Shown: positions 1-9,199 of the stretch, piece after piece | Numbering within the stretch: position 1 is the first letter of the stretch | How the letters are laid out: each line of letters opens with the position of its first letter | NCBI RefSeq assembly: GCF_036108815.1 | Contig: NZ_CP107985.1 | Span: forward strand, 7,499,501 to 7,563,500 | Reading direction: 5' to 3' | DNA: 64,000 bases | DNA from: Streptomyces sp. NBC_00353 | Lineage (GTDB): Bacteria; Actinomycetota; Actinomycetes; Streptomycetales; Streptomycetaceae | Program-made: the position numbers and the translations under genes | The notes under the pieces: generated by a model | What the model was told of the DNA's origin: nothing | The model's input: the letters and a program-made list of their open reading frames with translations, nothing else | Databases searched by the model: none

Positions 1-16
1 GCCGGGCGGTGACCGC

Positions 17-1597
17 GTGAGCCGTCCCTGGACCGCCGACCTCGGCGACGGCACCTACCGCAACCCGGTCCTGAACGCCGACTGGTCCGACCCCGACGTC
101 ATCCGGGTCGGTGACGACTTCTACCTCACCGCGTCCAGCTTCGGCCGGGTCCCCGGACTGCCGCTGCTGCACTCCCGCGACCTGGTCAACTGGTCACTCG
201 TCGGTCATGCCCTCGACCGCCTCGAACCCGCTGCCGACTTCGCCGTACCCCGCCACGACTGCGGGGTGTGGGCGCCGTCCCTCCGGCACCACGCCGGCCG
301 GTTCTGGATCTTCTGGGGCGATCCCGACCACGGCATCCAGCAGATCAACGCCGAGTCGGTGCGCGGCCCGTGGAGCACCCCGCATCTCGTCAAGGCGGGA
401 AAGGGACTGATCGACCCCTGCCCGCTGTGGGACGAGGAGACCGGCGAGGCCTACCTCGTGCACGCCTGGGCGAAGTCGCGCTCCGGCATCAAGAACCGGA
501 TCACCGGCCACCGGATGAGTCCCGACGGGCGCGAACTCCTCGACGAGGGCAAGACCCTGATCGACGCCGATCCGATCCCCGGCTGGTTCACCCTCGAAGG
601 CCCCAAGCTCTACCGGCACGACGGCGAGTTCTGGATCTTCGCCCCGGCCGGCGGGGTGACCACCGGCTGGCAGGGGGCGTTCCGGTCGCGTGAGTTCTTC
701 GGACCGTACGAGGAACGGGTCGTTCTCGCCCAGGGACGCACCGACGTCAACGGACCGCACCAGGGCGGCTGGGTTCGAACCGCAGCGGGTCAGGACTGGT
801 TCCTTCACTTCCAGGAGCGCGGGGCGTACGGACGGGTGGTCCACCTCCAGCCGATGCGCTGGGGAGCGGACGGCTGGCCGGTCATCGGTGACGACGGCGA
901 ACCCGTCCGCGCACACGCCAAGCCGGTCGCCCCCGAGCAGCCCGTCGAAGCCCCGGCGACCAGCGACGAATTCCCGGGCGGGCGGTACGGCAGGCAGTGG
1001 CAGTGGATGGCGAACCAGCGGCCCGGCTGGACCGTCGAGCACGCCGGGGACGGGCTGCGGCTCAGCTGCGTACGGACCGCGTACGCGCACGACCTGCGGG
1101 CCCTGCCCAACGTCCTGGTCCAGCGGCTGCCCGCCGAGACGTTCACCGTCGAGGTCGAGGCGGTCCTCGGCAGCGACGAGACCGGGGCCAAGGCGGGGCT
1201 GGCCGTGCTCGGCGACGCCTTCAACTGGATCGGCCTCGAACGCGCCGAGGACGGCGGGATCCGCCTCGTGCACCGGTACGCCGAGACGGTCGCCGAGCAC
1301 GAACGGGACGCCGAGCACAGCCGCCCGGCGCCCGACGGACGGGCCCGGCTCCGGATCGAGGTCACCGCGGGCGCCCGCTGCCGTTTCTTCGCCGACACCG
1401 GCGACGGGACCGGGTTCCGGGCCTCGGGGCAGCCGTTCGCCGCGACTCCATGGCGTTGGGTCGGCGCACTGCTCGGCCTCTTCGCCACCGCACCGGCCGG
1501 AAAGGGCCCGGCCGGGACGGCCGGCTTCACCGGTTTCCGCATCACCGACCGAACCGCACCAGAACCGACAGAACCCAGAGAGAAGAGCCGACCATGA
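17..1597 (+). CDS. Glycoside hydrolase family 43 (beta-xylosidase / alpha-arabinofuranosidase type)
   Basis: Predicted cytoplasmic exo-acting glycosidase of 526 residues that would trim xylo- or arabino-oligosaccharides. The N-terminal five-bladed propeller spans about residues 12-305, and the three GH43 acidic residues are visible: the general base in SDPDVIR (D25), the pKa-modulating D133 in LIDPCP and the acid E194 in TLEGPKLY. Residues about 316-515 form a C-terminal beta-sandwich typical of longer GH43 enzymes. No signal peptide is seen, so it probably acts on imported sugars. The GTG start overlaps an upstream in-frame TGA (18-20), suggesting coupling to a gene outside the window. The stop overlaps the ATG of the next gene (ATGA). 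The exact substrate cannot be told from sequence alone. Confidence 0.88.
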   Translation: MSRPWTADLGDGTYRNPVLNADWSDPDVIRVGDDFYLTASSFGRVPGLPLLHSRDLVNWSLVGHALDRLEPAADFAVPRHDCGVWAPSLRHHAGRFWIFWGDPDHGIQQINAESVRGPWSTPHLVKAGKGLIDPCPLWDEETGEAYLVHAWAKSRSGIKNRITGHRMSPDGRELLDEGKTLIDADPIPGWFTLEGPKLYRHDGEFWIFAPAGGVTTGWQGAFRSREFFGPYEERVVLAQGRTDVNGPHQGGWVRTAAGQDWFLHFQERGAYGRVVHLQPMRWGADGWPVIGDDGEPVRAHAKPVAPEQPVEAPATSDEFPGGRYGRQWQWMANQRPGWTVEHAGDGLRLSCVRTAYAHDLRALPNVLVQRLPAETFTVEVEAVLGSDETGAKAGLAVLGDAFNWIGLERAEDGGIRLVHRYAETVAEHERDAEHSRPAPDGRARLRIEVTAGARCRFFADTGDGTGFRASGQPFAATPWRWVGALLGLFATAPAGKGPAGTAGFTGFRITDRTAPEPTEPREKSRP

Positions 1598-2937
1598 ACA
1601 TCTCGAAGACACAGCGGGGACGCGTCGCGGCAGCGATGTCCCTCGCGACGGTGCTCGCCCTCACCGCCACCGCCTGCGGGGACGACGGCAGCGGGGCGGC
1701 AGGCGCCGAAGGCAGCGGCAAGGGCAAGATCGTCTTCTGGGACAACAACGGCGGTGTCCGCACCGACATCTGGAAGGAGATCATCGCCGACTTCGAGAAG
1801 AAGTACCCGAAGATCGACGTCCAGTACGTCGGGGTGGCCGCCCCCGAGGCCCAGTCCAAGTACGACAACGCCATCCAGGGCGGCGGTCTGCCGGACGTCG
1901 GCGGCGTCGGCGCGGCGATGCTCGCGGGGATCGCCGCCCAGAACGCCCTGGAGCCGCTGGAGGACCGGGCCGCCAAGTCCTCCCTCGCCGGCAAGCTGAA
2001 CGAGAGCATGGTCGAGTCGGTGAAGTCGGCCGGCGGTTCCGACAAGCACATGTACAACGTTCCGATCTCCGCCAACAACGGTGTGCTGTACTACCGCACC
2101 GATCTGTTCAAGAAGGCGGACCTGGCCGAGCCGACCACCTGGGACGCGTTCTACGCGGCCGCCGACAAGCTCACGGCCGCCAAGAAGAACGAGTTCGGCT
2201 ACACCATCCGCGGCGGCGCCGGCTCCATCGCGCAGGCGATGGACGCGATGTACGGGCAGTCCGGCATCACGTCCTTCTGGGACCCGAGCGGTGAGAAGAC
2301 CACGCTCAACGACCCGAAGAACGTCGAGGCGCTGGAGAAGTACGCGGCCCTCTTCAAGAAGGTCACCCCGTCCGCCGACCTCAACAACGACTTCATCAAG
2401 ATGGTCGCCCAGTGGGACTCCGGCACCATCGGCATGCTGAACCACAACCTGGGCTCCTACCAGGACCACGTGAAGGCGCTCAGCACCGACAAGTTCCGCG
2501 GCATACCGCAGCCCACCGGCCCCGGCGGCAAGCGGGTGCAGGTCTCCAACCCGGTCGACGGCCTCGGCCTCTTCAAGACGTCCAAGAACAAGGAGGCCGC
2601 CTGGAAGTTCATCGAGTTCGCCGCCTCCCACGAGGCGAACTCGAAGTTCAACGAGACGGCGGGCCTCATTCCGGCCAACACGGAAGCGTCAAAGGACGCC
2701 TGGATCTCCGAGGCCGAGCCGACCAAGCTCGCCGCCCAGGCCCTCACCGACGGTTCCACCACCATCGTCCAGCTCCCGTACTACCTGCCCGACTGGAACA
2801 CCATCAGCAAGGCCGACAACGAGCCCGAGTTCCAGAAGGTGCTGCTCGGCAAGACCACCGCGAAGGCCTTCCTGGACAAGATGGCCGACGAGCTGAACAA
2901 GGCCCAGGCGGAGTGGAAGGAACAGAGCAAGAGCTGA
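1594..2937 (+). CDS. Extracellular sugar-binding lipoprotein of an ABC transporter
   Basis: Family 1 extracellular solute-binding protein of 447 residues that would capture an oligosaccharide outside the cell and deliver it to a MalF/MalG-type permease pair. It has a lipoprotein signal peptide with Cys28 in LTATAC as the lipidation site, followed by the IVFWDNNGG opening strand typical of the family. The ATG overlaps the GH43 stop, so the two are translationally coupled. No permease genes follow; they probably lie just upstream of the window, since this order (permeases, hydrolase, binding protein) would explain the coupled start of the GH43 gene. The next gene encodes a pectate lyase, which hints at a pectin or arabinan-derived substrate, but this is inference. 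Confidence 0.9.
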   Translation: MNISKTQRGRVAAAMSLATVLALTATACGDDGSGAAGAEGSGKGKIVFWDNNGGVRTDIWKEIIADFEKKYPKIDVQYVGVAAPEAQSKYDNAIQGGGLPDVGGVGAAMLAGIAAQNALEPLEDRAAKSSLAGKLNESMVESVKSAGGSDKHMYNVPISANNGVLYYRTDLFKKADLAEPTTWDAFYAAADKLTAAKKNEFGYTIRGGAGSIAQAMDAMYGQSGITSFWDPSGEKTTLNDPKNVEALEKYAALFKKVTPSADLNNDFIKMVAQWDSGTIGMLNHNLGSYQDHVKALSTDKFRGIPQPTGPGGKRVQVSNPVDGLGLFKTSKNKEAAWKFIEFAASHEANSKFNETAGLIPANTEASKDAWISEAEPTKLAAQALTDGSTTIVQLPYYLPDWNTISKADNEPEFQKVLLGKTTAKAFLDKMADELNKAQAEWKEQSKS

Positions 2938-3148
2938 CACGGGACGACCGTCACGTCACGGCCGACACCCCCGACGACCGGGGCCGGCGGCGGTCCGGGT
3001 CGCGCCCCGCCGCCGGTTCCTCGCTCCCACGCGCTCCCGCTCCGCACGTCTTCCCGCACATCTCCTCGCGCGTCCGCCCGCACCTCTGCCACGCGCTCCC
3101 TTCCGCACGCGCCACCTTCGCCATACGTCTACGACCGAAGGAATCGCC

Positions 3149-4471
3149 ATGCCTGTACGCACGTGTCATGCTCGCGCCATTGCCTTGGTGATGGGCTGCG
3201 CCTCGCTCGCCCTCGCCGTCTCCGTCCCTGCCCAGGCCGCCCCCCGTCACCGGGGCATCGAGCGTGCCGTGCTCCCGGCCGGCGACGGCTGGGCCGCCTC
3301 GGACGGCTCCACGACGGGCGGCTCCCTGGCGACCCCCGACCACGTCTACACCGTCACCGACCGGGCCGAGCTCGTCGCGGCCTTCGAGGACGCGGGCGAC
3401 GCACCGAAGATCGTCAGGATCGCCGGGACCGTCCACGGCAACTCCGACGCCGAAGGCACGCCCATCGGCTGCGAGGATTACCGGACCGACGGCTACACCC
3501 TGGACAAGTACCTTGCCGCCTACGACCCGGCGACCTGGGGCAAGGAGCTCCCGTCCGGCCCGCTGGAGGATGCCCGCGCCGCCTCCGCCGCCCTGCAGAA
3601 GGCCGCGGTCGAGGTCCAGGTTCCCTCCAACACCACGCTCGTCGGCGTCGGCGAGGACGCCACCGTCATCGGCGCCAGCCTCCAGGTGAACAACGTTTCG
3701 AACGTCATCGTCCGCAACATCACCTTCGAGGACACCTACGACTGCTTCCCGCAGTGGGACCCCACCGACGGGGCGACCGGTGCCTGGAACTCCGAGTACG
3801 ACAACCTCGTCGTCACCGGCTCCAGCCATGTCTGGGTCGACCACAACACCTTCAGCGACGGCGACCGGCCCGACGCCGACCAGCCGCGGTACTACGGCGA
3901 GCTCTTCCAGCAGCACGACGGCCTCTTCGACATCGTCCGCGGCTCCGACCTGGTCACCGTCTCCTGGAACGTCCTGAAGAACCACGACAAGACCATGCTC
4001 ATCGGCAACAGCGACAGCGCCGCCACCGCGGCGATCGACCGCGGAAAGCTCCGCGTCACCCTGCACCACAACCTCTTCCAGGACCTCAAGGAACGTGCAC
4101 CCCGCGTCCGTTTCGGCGCCGTCGACTCGTACAACAACCACTTCGTCGCCACGGCGGGTGCCGCCTACGGCTACAGCTACGGCGTGGGCATGGAGTCCCG
4201 GATCGTCGCCGAGCACAACGCCTTCACCCTCGCGTCGCAGGTCGACCCGGCGACCATCCTGAAGAAGTGGAAGGAGTCCCCGATCACCGCCGGGGACAAC
4301 TACGTGAACGGCCGCAGGACCGACCTGATCGCCGTCCACAACGCGGGAGTTCCCGCCGAGCAGCTCACCCCGGGCGCCGGCTGGACCCCGGTCCTGCGCA
4401 CCAGGATCGACAAGCCGCGCGCCGTCCCGGGCATCGTCGACCACGGTGCCGGAGCCGGAAAGGGCTGCTGA
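3149..4471 (+). CDS. Secreted pectate lyase, polysaccharide lyase family 1
   Basis: Cleaves polygalacturonate by calcium-dependent beta-elimination outside the cell. The 440-residue protein starts with a signal peptide ending near AQA-AP (residues 28-32). The parallel beta-helix signature is clear: VIVRNITF with the calcium-site region DCFPQWDP near residue 198, VWVDHNTF near 228-235, and the catalytic-arginine block RAPRVRFG near 316-323. The start is the ATG after GAAGGAATCGCC, a good ribosome binding site. It lies 211 bases after the binding-protein gene, so it may have its own promoter. Its position next to GH43 and a sugar-binding protein suggests a plant cell-wall utilisation locus. Confidence 0.92.
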   Translation: MPVRTCHARAIALVMGCASLALAVSVPAQAAPRHRGIERAVLPAGDGWAASDGSTTGGSLATPDHVYTVTDRAELVAAFEDAGDAPKIVRIAGTVHGNSDAEGTPIGCEDYRTDGYTLDKYLAAYDPATWGKELPSGPLEDARAASAALQKAAVEVQVPSNTTLVGVGEDATVIGASLQVNNVSNVIVRNITFEDTYDCFPQWDPTDGATGAWNSEYDNLVVTGSSHVWVDHNTFSDGDRPDADQPRYYGELFQQHDGLFDIVRGSDLVTVSWNVLKNHDKTMLIGNSDSAATAAIDRGKLRVTLHHNLFQDLKERAPRVRFGAVDSYNNHFVATAGAAYGYSYGVGMESRIVAEHNAFTLASQVDPATILKKWKESPITAGDNYVNGRRTDLIAVHNAGVPAEQLTPGAGWTPVLRTRIDKPRAVPGIVDHGAGAGKGC

Positions 4472-4618
4472 CCGGTAAAGGGCTTGCATGGGCTTACGAT
4501 CCGTCAACTCGACGAGGCAGTACACGGATCCCCTCGGCAGGGCGGTCGCACGACACGGAAAGCGGTTACCATGCCGCCGTCGTTTCCATCGACCACACCT
4601 GTACGAGGGGACTCCGCG

Positions 4619-5959
4619 TTGCGCCACAAACTGCTTCCCGCCCTGTTCTGTACCGGTCTCGTAGCCGCCACCAGCCTGCTCACCGGCACGGCTGCCACCG
4701 CGGCCGGCACCACCTCGTCGGCCGCCGGGGCGTCGGCCGAAGTCACGGACGTACGTGAGCGGCTGGACCGCATACCGGGTCTCACGGTCGTCTCGCAGAC
4801 CGCCAAGGAGGGCTTTCCCTACTACACGCTCACCCTGACCCAGCCGATCGACCACCGGCACCCGGCCCGCGGCACGTTCGAGCAGCGCTTCACGCTCTGG
4901 CACAAGTCCGAGACCGCACCGATGGTCCTCTACACGGGCGGCTACTCGCTCGCCACCTCCACCCGTGAGATCACCACGCTCCTCGGCGCCAACCAGGTCA
5001 GCGTCGAGCACCGCTACTTCAGCCAGTCCCGCCCCGCGACGGTCGACTGGGGCGACCTGAACGTCTGGCAGGAGGCGAGCGACGAACACGCCGTCGTCCA
5101 GGCCCTGAAGACGATCTACGGCGCCAAGTGGCTGGGTACGGGCGCGTCGAAGGGCGGGATGACGCAGGTCTACCACGAGCGCTTCTTCCCGGAAGACCTG
5201 GATGCCGTCGTCGCGTACGTCGCACCGAACGACGCGAACAACAACGACGACAGCGGCTACGAGAAGTTCTTCCGGACCGTCGGCACGCCCGAGTGCCGGG
5301 CCGCCCTGAACGCCGTGCAGCGCGAGATGCTGGTCCGCCGGGAGCAGATGCTGCCGCGCTTCGAGACCACCGCCAAGGAGCAGGGCCTCACCTTCCAATA
5401 CCTCGGATCGGCCGACCGGGCCTACGAGTTCTCCGTGCTGGACCAGGTGTGGAACTTCTGGCAGAGCGGTACGTACACCGACTGCCCGACGATCCCCGAC
5501 GCGAAGACCGCCACGGACGACGAGCTGTACACCTGGTCGCTGGGGCACGGACTGAGCCCGTACGCCGACCAGGGCAACGGCGCCGAGGGCAGCGGACCCT
5601 ACTACCGACAGGCCGCAGCCCAACTCGGCTGGGCCGACCTGAAGTTCAAGCATCTGGCGGACGTCCGTCACTACCCGGACATCTACCAGCCCAACTCGGT
5701 GCTGCCCGCCGACATGCGGGTCGGCTACGACGGCAGCACCATCAAGGGCGTCGACCGCTGGGTCGCCACCCGTGGCGAGCGGATGATGTTCGTCTACGGC
5801 CTGAACGACCCGTGGAGCGCCGAGCGATTCAAGCCGAGCAAGCACGACTCGATGCTCTTCGAGGCGCCCAACAGCAACCACGGCGCCCTGATCTCCAAGC
5901 TGCAGCCTGCCGACCGGGCGAAGGCGGAAGCGGCCGTGAAGCGGTGGGCGGGCCAGTGA
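4619..5959 (+). CDS. Secreted tripeptidyl aminopeptidase, peptidase family S37
   Basis: Serine peptidase of the PS-10/S37 family, related to the Streptomyces prolyl tri/tetrapeptidyl aminopeptidases that trim N-terminal tripeptides from secreted proteins. The nucleophile is the serine in GASKGGMT near residue 177; the Asp and His of the triad are probably in GLNDPWS and NSNHGAL near the C-terminus. I chose the TTG at 4619 rather than the ATG at 4571 because GAGGGG sits about nine bases before it and the protein then begins MRHKLLPALF, a standard signal peptide. From this start the protein is 446 residues. A strong hairpin overlaps the stop codon, so the gene is probably monocistronic. Confidence 0.88.
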   Translation: MRHKLLPALFCTGLVAATSLLTGTAATAAGTTSSAAGASAEVTDVRERLDRIPGLTVVSQTAKEGFPYYTLTLTQPIDHRHPARGTFEQRFTLWHKSETAPMVLYTGGYSLATSTREITTLLGANQVSVEHRYFSQSRPATVDWGDLNVWQEASDEHAVVQALKTIYGAKWLGTGASKGGMTQVYHERFFPEDLDAVVAYVAPNDANNNDDSGYEKFFRTVGTPECRAALNAVQREMLVRREQMLPRFETTAKEQGLTFQYLGSADRAYEFSVLDQVWNFWQSGTYTDCPTIPDAKTATDDELYTWSLGHGLSPYADQGNGAEGSGPYYRQAAAQLGWADLKFKHLADVRHYPDIYQPNSVLPADMRVGYDGSTIKGVDRWVATRGERMMFVYGLNDPWSAERFKPSKHDSMLFEAPNSNHGALISKLQPADRAKAEAAVKRWAGQ

Positions 5960-5974
5960 CGGCCCGCCCACCGC
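5941..5974 (+). terminator. Stop-codon-spanning hairpin terminator
   Basis: A perfect 14-bp stem (5941-5954 with 5961-5974) has a six-base loop that contains the TGA stop codon of the S37 peptidase. There is no T-run, as is common for Streptomyces terminators. The genes on either side converge (plus-strand peptidase, minus-strand sigma partner gene). Confidence 0.7.
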
Positions 5975-5993
5975 GACCGGTCGGGCAGCACGG

Positions 5994-6148
5994 TCAGTCG
6001 TAGCTGATGTCCGAGGCGGAGTGGCGGCAGTACGTGTCGTGCGGGCCGCTGCCCGTCTCGGTCGGCTTCCTCGGGGCGGGGGAGCATTGCGCGCTCTTGG
6101 TCGCCGCCGCCGGAGGAACGGTTGCCGGGTTCCGGGACGATTCTCGTG
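5994..6148 (-). other. Coding-like tail in a shifted frame after the sigma-associated membrane protein
   Basis: After the stop of the membrane protein at 6149, the minus strand continues in another frame with about 49 codons of almost uniformly G/C-ending codons, including two cysteines, and ends SASDISYD at a TGA (5994-5996). No ATG, GTG or usual ribosome binding site opens this frame. It may be the original C-terminus separated by a one-base frameshift, or a chance open frame in GC-rich DNA. No homolog is recognised. Confidence 0.3.
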
Positions 6149-6856
6149 TCAGTGGTCGGACGTGAAGTCGTCGCCCACGGACACCCGCTGACCGGTGGAG
6201 CGGGCGGCGTTCGCGGTGAAGTGGTCGCCGTCCGCGCTCCGGTCGCCCTCCGCGTGGTTGTACTGGCCGGCGAACATGTGCGTACCGACCGGCACCGTCC
6301 GTCCCGGCTTCAGCGTCCACCGGTAGACGAGGTAGCCGCCCTTCTCCTGCGCCGAGACGGTGAAGTCCCGCTCCGGCAGGGAGCGCCAGGAGCCGGTGGT
6401 GTCGACGCCGCCGGTCTGAGCGATGCGCAGCTCGACCGTGAGCGAGGAGAGCGGCTGTGTCGTCCTGAGCGTCACATTGCTCTGCGCCCAGTAGGCGTTG
6501 CTGTGCGGGTCGACGGCGCCGTCCGCCCACAGCGGCCCGTCCTCGGTACGCGGCTCGGGTACGCGACCCGGCACCGCCGGGGCCGGGGCCGAGGCGGACG
6601 GGACCGGGGAAGCGGCCACCTGCCCGCCCCGCGTCTGCCCGCCGCCCGCCGAAGCGACGGCGTACGCCCCGACGGCCAGCACACCGCAGACCGCCGCCGT
6701 CGCCCCGATCACCCGCAGCCACGGCAGCGGACCCGGCGGAGTACGGGCGGAGGGAGCCTCTGCCATCCCTCGTTCGACCCGGGCCAGCATCCTCTCCCGG
6801 TCGGGCCGGTGCGCCTCGGCAGCCGCACGCAGCCGCTCACGCAGCTTGTCGTCCAT
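6149..6856 (-). CDS. Membrane-anchored protein coupled to an ECF sigma factor (putative anti-sigma/sensor)
   Basis: Protein of 235 residues with a charged cytoplasmic N-terminus (MDDKLRERLRAAAEAHRPDR), one transmembrane helix at about residues 50-70 (VIGATAAVCGVLAVGAYAVA), a proline/alanine-rich linker and an outer domain of about 130 residues rich in beta-strand-like sequence. The ATG overlaps the TGA of the sigma gene. This coupling and topology are typical of regulators or cargo of SigE-family ECF sigma factors in Streptomyces, but no zinc-anti-sigma HxxxCxxC motif is present, so direct sigma binding is inference. Coding-like sequence continues past the stop in another frame. Confidence 0.7.
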   Translation of the reverse strand: MDDKLRERLRAAAEAHRPDRERMLARVERGMAEAPSARTPPGPLPWLRVIGATAAVCGVLAVGAYAVASAGGGQTRGGQVAASPVPSASAPAPAVPGRVPEPRTEDGPLWADGAVDPHSNAYWAQSNVTLRTTQPLSSLTVELRIAQTGGVDTTGSWRSLPERDFTVSAQEKGGYLVYRWTLKPGRTVPVGTHMFAGQYNHAEGDRSADGDHFTANAARSTGQRVSVGDDFTSDH

Positions 6857-7428
6857 CAGTGCCTTCCTCCGCCGCGCTGCGCCGCGACAGCCACCTGCAC
6901 CTGCGCGGCGGGCGTATCGGGACCGAGCAGCCGCTGCAGCTCCGCCACGGCGCGCGAGGTCTGGCTCTTCACCGTGCCCACCGATATCCCCAGCACCAGC
7001 GATGTGTCCCGCTCCGACAGGTCGAAGGCGTGCCGCAGCACCACGCACGCCCGCTTGCGGAACGGCAGCCTGCGCAGCGCCCCCTGTACGTCGACGACCG
7101 TCGACACATCCGGATCGTCGACCCCGTACCCGTCCCCGCTCCCGCGCGGCGCCGAGAACAGGGCGATCCTGCGACGCTCGCGCACGGCGCTGCGGATCCG
7201 GGTCCGGGCGAGGTTCGCGACGACGCCGCGGGCGTACGCGACGGGATGGTCGGCCTTCCTGACCCGGTCCCAGCGATGCCAGAGCGCCAGCAGCGCATCG
7301 GCTGCCAGATCGTCCGCGGCGTCGGCCTCGCCGGTCAGCAGATGGGCGAGCCGGGCGAGTTCGGCGTAATGGGCTTCGAAGAACTCATGGAACTCGGCGG
7401 CAGCGGCATCGTCGACGACTGTGCCCAC
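6856..7428 (-). CDS. SigE-family ECF RNA polymerase sigma factor
   Basis: Alternative sigma factor of 190 residues that directs RNA polymerase to a dedicated promoter set. Region 2 spans about residues 10-80 (FHEFFEAHYAELARLAHLL, then DLAADALLALWHRWDRV) and region 4 about residues 115-165, with the helix-turn-helix in ERDTSLVLGISVGTVKSQTSRA. A GTG at 7428 is preceded by AGAGAGG at good spacing, so I prefer it to longer in-frame starts. The stop overlaps the ATG of the membrane protein. The C-terminal tail after region 4 is Gln/Ala-rich. Confidence 0.88.
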   Translation of the reverse strand: MGTVVDDAAAAEFHEFFEAHYAELARLAHLLTGEADAADDLAADALLALWHRWDRVRKADHPVAYARGVVANLARTRIRSAVRERRRIALFSAPRGSGDGYGVDDPDVSTVVDVQGALRRLPFRKRACVVLRHAFDLSERDTSLVLGISVGTVKSQTSRAVAELQRLLGPDTPAAQVQVAVAAQRGGGRH

Positions 7429-7660
7429 GGGTACCTCTCTGTGCACTCGTTCCCTGTACGCGCGTTGTCCCGCTGTGTACGTTCCCCGGTACCGCTCGCG
7501 GGGCGCGGGCGGGGCGCGAGCGTACCAGCGCACCCCGGAAGCGCTTCGACTCGGGTGCGTGACCCCAGTAAGGCGTAACACAGCGAAAACCTGAAGACCC
7601 CGTGTCCGAAGGAACAATCCAGCTACCCACCGAGGGACCTTCACGCACCCAGGAGCGCCC

Positions 7661-9085
7661 ATGCCGGAAAGCACCGTGCAACGCAACGCCGTCGACCGCT
7701 ACTTCGCCATCAGCGATCGCGGCTCGACCTTCGGACGCGAGATACGTGGCGGCTTCGCCACCTTCTTCACCATGGCCTACATCCTGGTCCTCAACCCGAT
7801 CATCCTCGGCTCGGCCGAGGACAAGTTCGGCGCGCATCTCTCCGGTCCCCAACTCGTCACCGCCACCGCCCTGGTGGCCGCCGTGATGACCGCGATCATG
7901 GGGCTCGGCGGCAATCTGCCGCTCGCCATCGCCGCCGGACTCGGACTCAACGCCGTCGTCGCGTTCCAGATCGCACCGCTGATGAGCTGGCCCGACGCGA
8001 TGGGCCTGATCGTCATCGAGGGGCTGCTGATCTGCGTCCTGGTCGTCACCGGGCTGCGCGAGGCCGTCATGCAGGCCATCCCGCCCGCCCTCAAGCAGGC
8101 GATCAGCGTCGGCATCGGGCTCTTCATCGCGTTCATCGGCTTCATCGACGCGGGCTTCGCCACCCGCATCCCCGGCGACACCGGTTCCGTCCCCGTCCAG
8201 CTCGGTGCCACCGGGCAGCTCTCCGGCTGGCCGGTCCTGGTCTTCTGTCTCGGTGTGCTGCTGACCGTCGCGCTGCTGGCCCGGAAGGTGAAGGGCGCCA
8301 TCCTCATCAGCATCGTCGTGATGACGGCCGTCGCGATCGTCATCAACGAGATCGCCGACATCGTCCCGGCCGCCTGGGGGCTGACCGTCCCGTCCGTCCC
8401 CGACGACATCGTGGCCGCGCCGGACTTCGGGCTCGTCGGCTCCTTCAGCCTCTTCGGGGCGTTCCAGCAGACCGGCGTACTCACCATCGTCCTGCTGGTC
8501 TTCACCCTGATCCTCAGTGACTTCTTCGACACCATGGGCACCGTCGTCGGCATCTCGAACGAGGCCGGGCTCCTCGACGAGGAGGGCAAGGTCCCGAACC
8601 TCGGCCGGGTCCTGCTCATCGACGGCGCCGCGGCCGTGGCGGGCGGCGCGGCCTCCGCCTCCTCCAACACGTCCTACATCGAGTCCGCGGCCGGCGTCGG
8701 CGAGGGCGCCCGCACCGGCTTCGCCTCCCTGGTCACCGGCGCGCTGTTCGCCGTCGCCCTGTTCCTCACCCCGCTCGCCACGGTCGTCCCGGCCCAGGCC
8801 GCCGCACCTGCTCTGATCGCCGTCGGCTTCCTGCTGATGGCACAGGTCCGGCACATCGACTGGGAGCGGTACGAGATCGCCATCCCGGCCTTTCTCACGA
8901 TCGCCGTGATGCCCTTCACGTACTCGATCACCAACGGCATCGGGGCGGGCTTCCTCGCCTACGTCGTCATCAAGACCGTCCTCGGCAAGGCGCGCGAGGT
9001 GCACTGGCTGCTCTGGGGCACCTCGGCGCTGTTCGCTGTGTACTTCGCGATCGACCCGATCGAGCAGCTGCTCGGCGTGAAGTAG
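7661..9085 (+). CDS. NCS2-family purine permease (AzgA-like)
   Basis: Proton-coupled nucleobase importer of 474 residues with at least twelve hydrophobic segments. The opening DRYFAISDRGSTFGREIRGG, the first membrane segment TFFTMAYILVLNPIIL and the motif SNTSYIESAAGVGEGART are hallmarks of the AzgA/PbuG branch that moves adenine, guanine and hypoxanthine. The ATG follows AGGAGCGCCC. It is transcribed divergently from the sigma gene and stands alone, ending at a strong hairpin shared with the convergent PBP gene. Confidence 0.9.
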   Translation: MPESTVQRNAVDRYFAISDRGSTFGREIRGGFATFFTMAYILVLNPIILGSAEDKFGAHLSGPQLVTATALVAAVMTAIMGLGGNLPLAIAAGLGLNAVVAFQIAPLMSWPDAMGLIVIEGLLICVLVVTGLREAVMQAIPPALKQAISVGIGLFIAFIGFIDAGFATRIPGDTGSVPVQLGATGQLSGWPVLVFCLGVLLTVALLARKVKGAILISIVVMTAVAIVINEIADIVPAAWGLTVPSVPDDIVAAPDFGLVGSFSLFGAFQQTGVLTIVLLVFTLILSDFFDTMGTVVGISNEAGLLDEEGKVPNLGRVLLIDGAAAVAGGAASASSNTSYIESAAGVGEGARTGFASLVTGALFAVALFLTPLATVVPAQAAAPALIAVGFLLMAQVRHIDWERYEIAIPAFLTIAVMPFTYSITNGIGAGFLAYVVIKTVLGKAREVHWLLWGTSALFAVYFAIDPIEQLLGVK

Positions 9086-9151
9086 CAGCTGTGGCGGCGC
9101 GATCTCCGGCCGGTCAGGTACCGAACGCCCGCGCCGCCCCGCACAGCCCGT

Positions 9152-9194
9152 CGTCCGTCCGGCACGGAGCCCCGGCCACCGTGCCGGACGGACG
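9152..9194. terminator. Bidirectional hairpin terminator
   Basis: Perfect 16-bp stem (9152-9167 with 9179-9194) with an 11-base loop between the convergent permease and PBP genes. It can serve both strands. Confidence 0.8.
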
Positions 9195-9199
9195 CCTCC

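Noticed and set aside
4571..4618. ATG at 4571 as start of the S37 peptidase
   Set aside because: It gives a 16-residue non-hydrophobic extension before the signal peptide and lacks a ribosome site, unlike TTG 4619.
2951..5971. Minus-strand open frame of about 1000 codons opposite the pectate lyase and S37 genes
   Set aside because: Val/Gly/Asp-rich shadow of two well-supported plus-strand genes; long antisense frames are normal in GC-rich DNA.
7385..9004. Minus-strand open frame of 539 codons opposite the purine permease
   Set aside because: Asp/Gly/Arg-rich composition typical of an antisense shadow of a membrane protein gene.
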